DNA of 64,000 bases, from the NCBI GenBank assembly GCA_048013815.1, contig CM106585.1, positions 2,170,001 through 2,234,000 of the forward strand. Reading direction: 5' to 3'. Positions 50,101-60,628 of this stretch are shown piece by piece; position 1 is the first letter of the stretch, and every line of letters starts with the position of its first letter. The notes beneath the pieces are model-generated. The model saw nothing but the letters and a program-made list of their open reading frames with translations, did no database searches and had not been told where the DNA came from. A program made the translations under genes and the position numbers. Source of the DNA: Setoptus koraiensis (Eukaryota; Arthropoda).

Positions 50101-50590
50101 ATATATATATCCAATGCGACTCGATATGACATAACTAAACCCAACCAAATCAACCAACCAACCAAGAGTATATATGAAATTATTGCAGATACTACAATTA
50201 TTGGTTTTCTGTCTTCTCGATAGAACTGTTCTTGATCAATCCAATCAGGGCAGTCGATTTAGTGTAGAGTTCTGTTGGATTCGACATCATCAGGAATCAG
50301 GCTTGCCTTGTAAGAATGTGTGGCGCCGACTAGTGTTTTAAATGGGAGACATCAACTCCGGATAACGATGAAATGATTTAAATTCTCATGCAATTACAAT
50401 CTGATTATATTTTATATATGCTTTATTATGTAATAAGTTTAATATGTTATACATTGACGAGACCCTGACTATTGATGATGAATAATTCTACCTTGAGGCA
50501 TAAATATATAAGTTGTTTGTTGTTACGGTCGCTAGTTGAAGATACACATATCACACATGGTATGTTTGGATTGTTGCATCACAATTTGTT
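41127..50590. other. Non-coding interval between convergent dac and TEX2
   Basis: No supportable gene. The first kilobase is probably dac 3' untranslated sequence. Noted within it are a GC-richer patch at 43250-43460 with nested GGCCGG palindromes, a GGATT pentamer array (45868-45972), the perfect 18-base palindrome TCTCATATGCATATGAGA near 46217, and AG/CT and GT tracts. From about 47.5 kb simple repeats become rare and nothing recognisable is seen. Confidence 0.65.
45868..45972. repeat. GGATT/CGATT pentanucleotide array
   Basis: About 20 pentamers of GGATT, CGATT or TCTGTTCGATT type in tandem. Confidence 0.85.
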
Positions 50591-50596
50591 TTTATT
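50591..50596 (-). terminator. Polyadenylation signal of TEX2
   Basis: TTTATT on the plus strand reads AATAAA on the minus strand, about 220 bases after the TEX2 stop codon. Confidence 0.55.
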
Positions 50597-50814
50597 TTCC
50601 TGTGTGTGATGTGCGCAGTTTTATCACCAATATCTTTCTTTTTTTTTTACTGTTGTAATGTCTGCTGTATTATGATAAGATCGGTCGCGAATATTATAAT
50701 AGTAATAAAGGTAATAAGCAATAATAATAAACTAGTAACTCACTAATTAACTAATGTAAATGCCAATTGAGAAGCACTTTCAAATAATACACATCTTCTT
50801 CTCTTTTATCTTCT

Positions 50815-53800
50815 CTAAGGCACCACTGTAACGTAACGATCGCTATCTGTCTTGAGAACAGGAAGAACGATATCTTCCATATTGGGAATGACCAATATCT
50901 TTCGAAATTCTTCCACTAATTTCCTTTCAATCCATTCGGTAACAGGAGTCAAACTGACTTCTCTATCACCCATCTTTGGTAAAGCTCTCAGCACCAGGTC
51001 AGGATTCGGTTTAAAACCGTACCATAATCTATCTGTCGGAGGTGGTGGCACATTCAGTGATAATATGCCATTTAATGATTGAATTTGTACTACCAACACG
51101 AGGGGACAATTTGATATATCTTGTAGTTTCTTCTTAATGTACTTATTCTCGGTAGCGTGCTGAAAGTATCTACTTGACGCAATCTTATCCACAAATCGAA
51201 CTATTGTTTGACGAGTTCTCTCTGCTCCATAATCTTCCCAGTCACTTATCTCATCTACATCTCCTTCGTCGCTAGAAGAATCCGACGACAGAATTGAATC
51301 ACTATCTTCTGTATCACTAGATTCGTCGCTTGCCCTAACACTGTTAGAGGCAATTGATCCACTGCTGCTAGGGGATAAAACACTTGAAGACTCATGTGTA
51401 TCTGTTGTTTGGTGTTGTTGTTGCTGCTGTTGTTGCTTATCATTAGCTGCAGATGTATTTGAGTTGTCTCTAATTTTGAGTAGATTTAATTTTGTCTCAA
51501 ATGTCAATTCAAGACCACCACTATAGGCCATATCGAAATCAATGTTTAAACCAAATGAATCAAAATTGTGTGAGACAACCTTCCTGAATTGCGGTGGATT
51601 AGTTCCTAAATCAATCTTTGTAAGAGTTAGTGTTTCCATAAAGTAAGGCAATCGAATTCTATATAATTTCCTTTGTATCTTCCTTTTAAACCAAACCGTC
51701 CAATATGCATGCGAAAACACATCGAAGAACATACGACCAACAAGTGAATTAAACCATTCACTATTTGGTGATGAATCTAATCCAGATTCGATCACACGCT
51801 CAATGAATTCTTTGTAATCAAAATTTGCCTTACTCTTCCTATTACCCATATTTGCACCGGTACCGCCGACATCGCTCGACTGATCAGTGTTGAGAGCCTC
51901 GGCCGAACTTCTTATCGATGCCTCATCGGCTGAATGCCTGGGCTTTCTATTTAGAGAAGGGTCTGGTACATCGGGTTGATCCTCAGGAGTTTTATCCTGC
52001 TTCTTAGTTGGTAAGTCGCTTGAAGTGTTGGCAAGGTTTTTCATGGATATAAGTTCACATGACTTCGTTCGAACCAAGCCCGAAAAAGAGTTGTCAGATA
52101 GATGGTCGGTCAGAGAAGAGGCATCAGGAGGAGGATCTTGAGTAAATGGATTCAACAAAGAGTTTATGTATTTTTTGGATGTTCCCGGCGACATTATTTC
52201 GGATTTAGATTGTGCTAAGGGTGTATTGCAGCGTGAGGTTGTAGTGTTACAATCCGAGAACACTTCTTCCTGGTCTTGACTTGAGTGAAGCGACTCAGCA
52301 GTTGGCGATGATGAGATAGGTTGCAAGATATCTTGTAGAGGTCTGCAACGATCGACGGCTATCCGTAACCTTTGAAACCATTCTTCCTTTTCTCTGCATG
52401 ATCTCACGAATAGAGTAAATTTTAACAGTTTTGGACTACTATTTATGGATTCTTGCGAATGAAATTCCAACCTAAGCGGATACTTTTTAGACCATATCCA
52501 TTTTTCTCGATTTCTAATACTCTTTGGCAATAACAAAGATATATTGGCTCTACCGATAGATGCAAGGTCATATATTCTCTGTTGGATAAATACGGGGGAG
52601 GTAGATCCATTCGAGTCATTATTATTCTTTGGTTTACACAAGCGCAATATTGTTCCATCAAGTCTGACGAAAATCAATTGAAGCTTTATGTCTCCTGTTT
52701 TGCGCAATTCATAGTCGCCCATAAATTCTATCATCCATCCTTTGAACTCTCCAGTCTCATCATCTGATATACTATTATATTGTTGGTTAGTGTCATTATC
52801 ATCTTTCACATTGGACGAATCTAATGAAGCAGATCTGTTTATGGGTTGGAAAGTCGCACAATCATCTCCGTTATTTGTATTCTGATCACTTGGCCTTTCT
52901 AGTTTGCATGAATTGAACTTGCTGTAGTTAATAGCGATGGGGACGCTGTCATCTTTCGTTCTTGAACTAGATAATGTTGCTGGGCTATTGTGTCTTAATG
53001 GAAACATTTTCAATATAAGACACAAAATTATAATACTTATGCACGCTAATGTCAACAGAATACCACTTATGAGTCCATTGATGAAAGTAATCGTAGATGC
53101 TTCTTGAGAAAACAATACGAACAGTATACAGACAACTCCAAAGCAAAATAGTGATAGCAATTTCCAGGGTAAGTTAGAATCAAATGCAAACGATGTCTCA
53201 AATAGATTTCTCACTGATAGTATTAGCGTGTTATCAGACTTTCCATTGTTGACCCCGATCATCGATTGCCTATTGTAACGACTGTCACGACGATTGAAAA
53301 TAGTGTTAATTGATGCAGTGTCAAAATCAGGTGAGTCTGCCTCCATTGATGAGATCCTAGGTTGTCTTAATTTCCTCCTACGCAATTTATTGTTGCTGGA
53401 TAAGAATCTTGATTCTTTGGCATGGTCGATGTTTTTATCAGCATGAATAAGGTTTTTGGAACAATTTTCTCTTGTCAATGTCGAACTGTCATCAGGGTCG
53501 TGGACGACTTCATCCGTATTACCTTTAAAGCTATTATGAGTTATAAGAGATGATTTTGTATCATGTGTGGACGCTCCACGGCCGATGGATTCACTCAAGT
53601 CAATATACTGATCTTCAATCATTTCCTCCGATGTATGGTATTTATGGTGACTGCGGGAATGACCAGAAGGCCTCTTTGACATTCTGGCCTTAAATTCTTC
53701 GAACCAGTTAGTTGCCTCATCTCTGGAAGGTGATTGATTGCCTCCCTCAAATGATCTCGTCCGCATTAATCGTGTTGCAAAGAATTCTTTGATAGAAAGA

Positions 53801-54120
53801 TTCTTGAGATTACGAGTTTGGGGGGTTCCTCCTTCGGTCGCGACAGAGATAGACCCGACGTCTGCCATCGTCGTCTCTTGTTGTGAGTCTGAGTAAGTGA
53901 GAGAAATAAGAGAGATGATATGATATAAGAAACTGGTATTGGTGCGAATGTTCTAATGTTAATTCTCAATGTCATTTGAGTACCAACCTTCATTGTGGGA
54001 AGAAGAATCCGCACCTCGAGTTTGGCCGCACGAATCGTTTGTATCACCTTCCTGGACTTCGCTGAGTAATTCATCGTTTCTGTTGAATTTAAAACCAAGA
54101 CGTTTTGTAGACATGGGCAT
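50815..54120 (-). CDS. TEX2: TEX2, ER-anchored SMP-domain lipid-transfer protein (two coding exons)
   Basis: Coding is the complement of 50815-53888 joined to 53988-54120, 1068 residues. TEX2 proteins sit in the ER membrane at contact sites and carry lipids through an SMP domain; yeast Nvj2 is related. Domains in order: a basic/Ser-rich N-terminus, two membrane segments (about 286-306 and 313-339), and a PH-like domain (about 426-560, starting GWMIEFMGDYELRKTGDIKL). Then comes a disordered Ser/Pro/Asp linker. The SMP domain (about 735-1050) starts FNSLVGRMFFDVFSHAYW, includes RKLYRIRLPYFMETLTLTKI, and ends with PPPPTDRLWYGFKPNPDLVL and a VTEWIERKLVEEF helix. A Gln/Ser/Asp-rich insertion of about 80 residues interrupts the SMP domain near 851-931. 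It converges on dac and is followed by AATAAA at 50591-50596. Confidence 0.95.
53988..54120 (-). CDS. TEX2: TEX2 first coding exon
   Basis: The long frame begins with an apparent ATG at 53868, but the acceptor CACTTACTCAG just upstream opens an earlier frame. Joining 53888 to a donor at 53987 (GAAG before GTTGGT) gives a continuous frame back to ATG 54120 (MPMSTKRLGFKFNRNDELLS), with an in-frame TAA three codons before it. The split Asp codon and the 99-base intron both fit. This adds 51 residues to the protein. Confidence 0.8.
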
Positions 54121-57103
54121 ATATGTTTATATCGTACAGACTTTAGACATATATAACGTAGAAATTTAATTCAATGTGATAATAACTAATATCAATCTCC
54201 GCTGCTGACAGACGCATGTAATCAAGAAAACGATCGCTTAGAACAGTTAGAGACACAGTGGGTTTGTCAAGCACTACTCATAGGTGTCCTTGTTTGTTGG
54301 CTTCGTCAGCTGAGTATTTTTTTATAGCATAATAGAGTAATACTAGGCAATGTTTAATATACAACATTTGTCAAATGTCTGGTGATGATTCAGTCTTGAA
54401 AGTTAAACATTAATAGTGTTGACTAAGCACAACTATTTTGCAACTTACAATACAATGCTTTGCAGGTAAATAAAGTAGTGATCTACGATGTTGATCAAGT
54501 TCCAACGAGTTGTTGTTATCTCTCAATTCGGATAGTTTTTGTTTTCTTCTTCTTTCTTTTCAATTAGTGTCGATAATTGTTTGCTGGTAAATGGAAGTGG
54601 AAAGTGTTTACAGAATAAATAAATATTATTAGGATTTATCTATAGAGAATTCACGAACTAGTGCCCATCCAGTGAGATTATGTGATTGGGACAATGGTTG
54701 TCATCATTCTAGGTGCACTACCTATTCCAACTATAAAAGACTAGTGTATTGTTAGGTACATGAATCAAGATTGAGCATTGACTCTTTGAATGTATGAAGT
54801 ACAGTTAAAGCATGATCAAACTGTATAAACATACAGTCATGCAATCAAAGGATCTGCTCTTTAGACAATAAACACATTGCGTAAAGAGAACAACAAGAAC
54901 TAAGGCGCGATTTTTATATATCGATGTTTATTGTTGTTCTATCAAGGTGACTTATTTCAACTGGGAATAGCTAAAACAATCCTACCTTGAAATCATTTCT
55001 TGGGCAATCAATATAAAAGCATTTAGTACTTGTTAGAGCATTGCAACGCTTTTGAACGTAACATTACACAATTGCTTACCTTTGTGATACAGAAACGCCC
55101 ATTATTACTTCTGGTGTATCGGTGATGTTGGTGAGATCATGGCGAACGTAGAGCGATTACATATCTCTTTTCATGGTTCGCGACATGTTATTCCTGTATT
55201 TATATAGATGTGTGAAAAAAATACGTGATATGATTGCTTGAATGCAGTCGTTGTTCGAAACCATGATATAACTGGAAAAAAACAATAGTCAACCTAATGC
55301 TATATCAACTTATGACCCATGTTACTTGGTTTTCCATGAGCCGAAACATATTAGTAATATTAACATATTTGTGCTGATTATAGCAGGTACCAGATCATGG
55401 CTAAAATCATCTTGTTTATATGGATATTCTCGTAATATTGCATCGTCTGGGATAGCTGTGATATTGTTTAACAAATGATGGAGAATCGCAGAACAGCGAT
55501 CATTGGTAGCTCGCAAGTTACTGTAAACACAACACAATATTCTTATTTATATCAATGGGTCTCTAGTTGATGGTGCCTGTCATGAAAACGAAGCATGGTT
55601 TGATATATAATTTAATGTTGTTGGATTTTGAATGATGAGTTTTTTCTCTATTCGTATGTGTAAACAAGCGGCGTGCAACATTCGCTTTCCTTCACTATTG
55701 CCATGATGTTATCTAGAATAAACAACAGAATTCTCTTCTGCAAGATATGGTGAATGAAGGATCCTCTCAATGGTGCACTCGAAAGATGTCTCTCATCACG
55801 GGCTGTTGCAGTTGTTGTCGTGAGTATCTATATGCTAGTATGTCAGTCTGAATGCCTGTCTGTGTGTTTGTTTCTACATTCTCTATGATACGATCTCTAT
55901 TAGTTGGTAGGGTTGTTGTTCCAGTTCTAATGTTTGTCTTGTTTTTTTTATTATTATTATCATCAAAAATACTAGTAGTCGTAGCAGTACCTCATCACCA
56001 TTGTATGTCCTAGTACAATATTCACACAACAGTCAATTCGACTTAGCAACGTTACTGCTTCTACTATTGATGCTTGATTGTAAATATCTCGGAGAAGGAA
56101 AGAGAGACAATGAGTGTCATTTTCATAAGGGGCGATAATGGTATCGCAAGGTGTAGACGGTTCGGTGTCATTGATGATGTTGGATATATGAGACTTGTAT
56201 AGCTAATGGTGGCTATTGTTGAGCAGTACTTATTACAGCTTGAACAAACTGAGGATATGAAAATGACATGCGATTTAAATTAATAACATAACTATTCCAT
56301 GTAGTATGGCTTCAAAGATTTTGCGTCTAGTAAATAAACTGACATCATGCATATATGCGATAATAATATGATCGCGTAGCCCAGTTCATAATACTCATGT
56401 ACCTTGGAAGATTCGAAGCGCGAGATTCAATTTCGTTTTTCTTTTTTGTTAGTGTAAGAAGTTGTCTGTAAGACTTGCGAGGTAAACCCTCTTCCTGATG
56501 ACGCCGATTTCGACAAAACTCTACATCAAATCGAAGGCTCTGATCGAACTGTTCTTGTGAGCACGAAAAAGTCTATCGAAACTGCAATAATCGATATTTT
56601 CTTGAAAAAAAAAATCCGAAATTCGTTCATGACGAAGCCTTGTTTAACATTAGGCATGCGCCCGTTTTTTTGAGAAATTCCGCAACAATTCACGATTTCT
56701 TATTTAGTGCGCTTGCATAGCCTCAAATACATAGGAATCGCGCACAATAAAAGACACCTTGCATACGAATTTTTATTTTTCAAAGTTCTGGGCTACAAAT
56801 GGTTTCGCCATCAACCGATAGAGGGCCACCTCACATGCTGATTGTTTCCATTTCCAACCGTCGATCTCTCATATTTTTGTCGCTAGGGGGCATTTTTTGA
56901 ATTCTTTTCTTTCGGCCCTAGCTCGACCTGTGGTTCTCTTTCGATTCTTTTGGCACTAGATTATTCGGCTAGGGGAGAACTATCGGGTATGTATACTGCT
57001 ACGCTCAAACAGCGCGCTCTTGTTAGATTCGGCATTGCCAACAAAACCTTGTATAGAAGGCGGCGCTTACGCCGCAGTCGTGGTATTGAATTAAAGTACC
57101 CAT
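54121..57103. other. Intergenic stretch upstream of TEX2, grading into transposon-rich DNA
   Basis: 54121-56440 holds no recognisable gene; open frames of about 60 codons (minus 55322-55520 and 55648-55828) have no recognisable relatives and are of ordinary length for this composition. From 56440 the sequence changes character: a 60-codon open stretch at about 56460-56665 on the plus strand contains CKTC and an acidic segment but is not recognised. A GC hairpin GCGGCG CTTA CGCCGC lies at 57060-57075, just before the mobile element copy. Confidence 0.5.
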
Positions 57104-57390
57104 TAAGTTAAACTACTTTTATTCTGCTCCTGGAGCTGTTAGGTAGAATCTAGCCTCGGTGATTGACCATCAGTACCACACCGGATGTGAATGAGGGAGG
57201 GTACGGCTGCCCGTACCTAAAATATGCCCACAAATACCCTGAAATACCCAGAATGCGGTACCTCGGGTATCTCGGGAACGAAGAATTTCCGCAATTCCGG
57301 AATACCTTTTCCGGTCTCAGGGCATCATACCCTACCCATAAATACCCAAAATACCCAAATTGGGCGTGGTACGTGTTAGATAGAATAACC
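57104..57390. mobile_element. Partial copy of the TIR element found at 59516-60424
   Basis: This stretch is a diverged direct repeat of 60138-60424, estimated by eye at over 80 percent identity. It includes CTTTTATTCTGCTCCTG, GACCATCAGTACCACACCGG, GGTACCTCGGGTATCTCGGG and the repeated TACCCAAAATACCC tail. Its right end, read on the minus strand as GGTTATTCTATCTAACACG, matches the terminal inverted repeat of the other copy. The left terminus was not found, so this copy is truncated or too diverged upstream. Confidence 0.75.
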
Positions 57391-57530
57391 AAATTGATCT
57401 CTTGTATTCTCTCACTATAGAGTCAAATGAAGCAAGGCCTTAGCCTTATTAAAAGGAAAGTATATTCGAGCATTTATTTGTACGTTATTACATCAAAACG
57501 TAACAAATTGGTGGAGACGCCGAGAATCCC
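57391..57530 (+). mobile_element. LTR tail and primer-binding-site-like sequence of a retroelement
   Basis: AT-rich sequence with ATTAAAAGG and ending CGTAACA is followed by AAT and TGGTGGAGACGCCGAGAATC (from 57509). A TGG start, complementary to tRNA CCA ends, immediately after a CA-ended segment is the usual layout of an LTR boundary and primer binding site. The tRNA was not identified. No second LTR is seen in the window. Confidence 0.4.
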
Positions 57531-57617
57531 ACTGATAGGGATATCTTACCCGAGAAAGAACTCGAGACCAGTAGAGAGAGTTAAAAATTAGAATCAAGAT
57601 TCAATCATCGTTTAAGA

Positions 57618-58656
57618 ATGTCTCAAAAAGAGAAAACACCAGCCTCCCGCTTACCTAAAACAAGGAGCCAGTCAGCGAATCAGTGTATTGCCAGAGAGCA
57701 GGGACATGCTCAAGAGAGCCAGAAAGCTCAAGAGCTACAAATGTCGGAGCTCATAGGTAGTCTCAAAGGACTGAGAGAGATGCTCAGCGATAATCAAGAG
57801 AGGGCAGAGGAGAAGTTGGCCAGAAATGAGAGGAACTTCAGAGAGGTAATGGATTCAACGACTGAATCAATAAGTTTATTGGCAAATCGTGTTGACGAGT
57901 CAACAAATAATTGAACAATAAACATAAATATTTATACAGAAAGATCTACACAGCGTGAACATTCAGCCGACAGATAATTTCGCCAGGTCAAGACCTAAAA
58001 TTCAAGCTAATTCACATCCAGCTAATCAAACATGGAGCCAACTACAAAACGATGCGAAGTTTGCACTTTCACAGATGATGAGGAAACACACATTTGCTCA
58101 AGAGCCATTGAGACAAGAGTATTTAAGCTTCGTGAAGCACTTCTCAATCTAGAGAAAAACAACATTCAGAAGAACTCAAATACGTCAAATTCGACCTCGA
58201 AAACATTGAAAAAGGAAAGTTCGACCGATTCAGAGCGGATCTTAACACAGCCGGTCATAAAATAGCAGCGTTAGAAGTTGATCGAGCAACTGTTGGAGTT
58301 ATCCAGGAGCAATACATGGTTTTTCAAGAAAAGTTCGAAACATTTTCGACCAAGATTTATCGCAGACTTGAAGATTTCAAAGAACAAATAACGTCCAAAC
58401 AAGACACTCACCGCAACGCAGTGAATGGTCAAAATCTTGCCATGGCGAACATTCAAAACAAAATAGTTGATGAAATGAATCAACTCCGTGATAAATTTAA
58501 CGATCAGCCCAACACAAAGCGAAATGTGGCAGAAATAGAAGAACGTCTTGATAACGTCGAGCAAAAGATGAACGGCCAACAACGTGACAATTATGGCATA
58601 ACATTCAAACAAATCAAACAAGTAACACTGATCAAATCAGTATTTCGAGCGCTTAA
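57618..58656 (+). pseudogene. Gag-like coiled-coil remnant of a retrotransposon
   Basis: The first frame starts at an ATG about 90 bases after the primer-binding-site-like sequence: MSQKEKTPASRLPKTRSQSA, then a Glu/Lys/Arg-rich helix, stopping at 57914. The same frame reopens at 58032 with CEVCTFTDDEETHICSR, which has zinc-knuckle-like Cys/His spacing, then LREALLNLEKN. Near 58140-58170 the meaningful frame shifts to one beginning EELKYVKFDLENIEKGKFDR and runs as a coiled coil to 58656. One stop and one frameshift therefore break it. Position and composition suggest an LTR-retroelement gag (BEL/Pao or Gypsy type not resolved). No protease, reverse transcriptase or integrase follows. Confidence 0.45.
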
Positions 58657-58660
58657 TTAG

Positions 58661-58913
58661 CGCTTAATTTTAATTAAGTTGCTATTGGTTTGGTGTTTAT
58701 TGCTAATCTATTCACGTGACAATGTAATCCTATGGAGGTTTGACTTAGTCAGAGGACCACTTGCATTTAGGGTCTCCAGAATCAACCTGATCTGACATAT
58801 ATAAATTTAGTATTTTTGTGATCGGAGGAGCGTCTTGATCACGAATATAACAAGGTTGCAGCAGGAAAAAGAACTGAAAAAGAATTACCCGAGAGAGAGA
58901 AGCCCAGAAAGAT
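58661..58913. other. Short non-coding spacer between transposon remnants
   Basis: AT-rich sequence starting with GCGCTTAATTTTAATTAAG. No gene or clear repeat is recognised. The 3' terminal inverted repeat expected for the Tigger element is not present here. Confidence 0.5.
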
Positions 58914-59507
58914 CTAGCGTACGAAAAAACCTGTCCCCAAGTGTATAGTTTCGAAGATCTCTCTTGTTATGAACGAGCTCTCAGTGCTGTGGTATTCAAC
59001 CGGAAGTCTCTTCAAGTCATGTTCAATCGATTTGAAGCATCTTAGTCTTCTGACATTACCGACTATCACTTGCTTCCGCTTCTGACCTGAACAATTTACA
59101 AAAAATGCAACAGTCACAGCCTCTTTGTGCGTTTTCAGACCCTGTCTTTTTGAGCCTGACAGACAGTTTGTGCGAGCTGGATGTTGCTTCCAAAACAGTC
59201 TACTCTCATCAAAATTCCAAATATCGAAGTTTGTCCATTCATGCAAAATTTTAGGTATTTCAGCACTCTTGAACTGATCAGCAGCTTCGTGGTCGGCAGA
59301 CAAAACTTCTCCGCATAGTGTGCCCGTAGTTATTTTATATCTGGCTTTGAAGCAGCGCCACCAGCCCTTTGATTTCATCGAATGGCCTTTACCTTCCTTT
59401 CCAGCCACTACCTTTCTCACCATTAATGTGTTAACAGGCAGCCCGTTTTTGCGGTACTCTTCGACTTTGAGCAATCCTCGTGCATCTAATTCCATAGGTG
59501 CATTGTG
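58914..59507 (-). pseudogene. Tigger-like transposase, middle part with start of the DDE domain
   Basis: After the insertion the protein continues HNAPMELDARGLLKVEEYRK. KGWWRCFKARYKI and LSADHEAADQF match the CENP-B/Tc5 DNA-binding domain (GW-RFKKR, then S-ADPEA). FDIWNFDESRLFWKQHPART corresponds to the YNADETGLFWK block holding the first catalytic Asp of the DDE_1 family. VTVAFFVNCSGQKRKQVIVG fits the following strand. It stops soon after ITREIFETI, so the second Asp and the last acidic residue are lost. Confidence 0.8.
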
Positions 59508-59515
59508 AGAAATTT

Positions 59516-60424
59516 GGGTGTTGTATGGAACACGTACCCAGCCCGATTTCCTCCAAACTCCACACATGGGCACCGAATGGGCCCCAAAGAACAAATAAAT
59601 TAGTCCGGAAGTGCGGAAGTTTTCACTTCCGGAGATATCGAAAAATCCGTTTTATTGGTCTCACAGAAGTCTTATATCGTAAATTTTGGCATGAACGCGC
59701 AGCTCTCGTTGCAATATACGCGATGGCATCATATGAAATCATATTAGACAATTCGATCCCGAGAAATTCACTGTTTTCTATATCCACCACTTCCGGTCCG
59801 AGAATTAACGCGAATTGAGGAATCTGTTTGGCGTAATTGTTCATTCAGGCTTGCAACTTGAACACAAGGCCGAACAGAACCCGGCCCGATCGCGGGCCCC
59901 GCCCACTCGACCCCCAGCCTACGGAAAACAATCCTTTCCCGGGATGCGGGACGGCCCGTAGGGCCGTCACGAGGCAGGCCGTCAATCGTCCCGCTGTCGG
60001 CCGAAGGCCGACGGCGTGGACGGTAGGCCGGCCTATGCGGGTGGGCCAAAGGCCCACCCGCACATCGTGGCACCTCCTGAGGGGCACAGCCCCGAAGTGC
60101 GTGCCGAGAATCCCCTCGATGATACGAAGAGCCTTCCTAAGTTAAATCACTTTTATTCTGCTCCTGTGGCTGCTAGGGAGAATCTACTTTCGGTGAATGA
60201 CCATCAGTACCACACCGGATGCGAATGCGGAATGGCACTGCCTCCCGTACCCCAAATATGCCCACAAATACCTTAAAATACCCACAAGGCGGTACCTCGG
60301 GTATCTCGGGAACGAAGAATTTCCGCACTTCCGGAATACCTTTTCCAGTCTCAGGGCATCATACTCTACCCAAAAATACCCAAAATACCCAAATCGGGCT
60401 GGGTACGTGTTCCATACAATAACC
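59516..60424. mobile_element. 909-bp terminal-inverted-repeat element with 8-bp target duplication
   Basis: Ends are 59516-59549 and the complement of 60391-60424, 34 bases with two mismatches; the ends begin GGGTGTTGTATGGAACACG and GGTTATTGTATGGAACACG. AGAAATTT flanks both sides (59508-59515 and 60425-60432). Removing the element and one copy of the 8 bases restores an uninterrupted transposase frame, which fixes the boundaries. No transposase is recognised inside; the minus-strand frame at 59623-59844 has no known relatives. Eight-base duplications occur in hAT, Merlin, P and some MULE elements; the GGG-type ends do not look like hAT. It is likely non-autonomous. Its interior has a GC-rich hairpin array, and its right third is duplicated at 57104-57390. 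Confidence 0.85.
59951..60093. repeat. GC-rich array of three-base-loop hairpins
   Basis: Four consecutive perfect hairpins with 3-base loops: ACGGCCC-GTA-GGGCCGT (59951-59967), GTCGGCC-GAA-GGCCGAC (59996-60012), a 12-base stem TGCGGGTGGGCC with loop AAA (60036-60062), and GGGGC-ACA-GCCCC (60081-60093). The palindrome TAGGCCGGCCTA lies at 60024-60035. The segment is strongly GC-rich within an AT-rich genome. Confidence 0.85.
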
Positions 60425-60432
60425 AGAAATTT

Positions 60433-60628
60433 TGGTTTGATGGTTGTTGAAAACACGACAAACATCCAATATACGTTCTTTATCATGAAGAATTCTATAA
60501 ACTTGAGACAAACTGAGATTATATATTTGCGCCAGTTCTCTTGGAACATATTTTCGTGAATCAGTAATTAACTCCTTTCTCTCTTTAAATGTCGTGTTTC
60601 TTCTTCTTCTCACACGTCTACTAGGCAT
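60433..60628 (-). pseudogene. Tigger-like transposase, N-terminal helix-turn-helix part
   Basis: MPSRRVRRRRNTTFKERKEL opens a CENP-B N-terminal-type helix-turn-helix; RELAQIYNLSLSQVYRILHD is the recognition-helix region. The frame reaches HQTKIS at the point where the inserted element begins. Without that insertion it would read straight into the second part in the same frame. Confidence 0.75.

Noticed and set aside
55322..55828. Two minus-strand stretches of about 60 open codons that might be exons of an unknown gene
   Set aside because: A plausible acceptor precedes one (TGTTTACAG), but the donor is weak, the two do not join convincingly and neither is recognisable.
59837..60145. 102-codon Pro/Arg-rich frame on the plus strand and its opposite-strand partners
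   Set aside because: Open because the segment is GC-rich and palindromic; it is the hairpin array of the mobile element rather than a gene.
57104..60424. Interpretation of the two 287-base direct repeats as the long terminal repeats of one retroelement
   Set aside because: The second copy belongs to a larger unit with its own inverted ends and target duplication inside Tigger, and the first copy ends at the matching inverted terminus, so they are two insertions of a DNA element.
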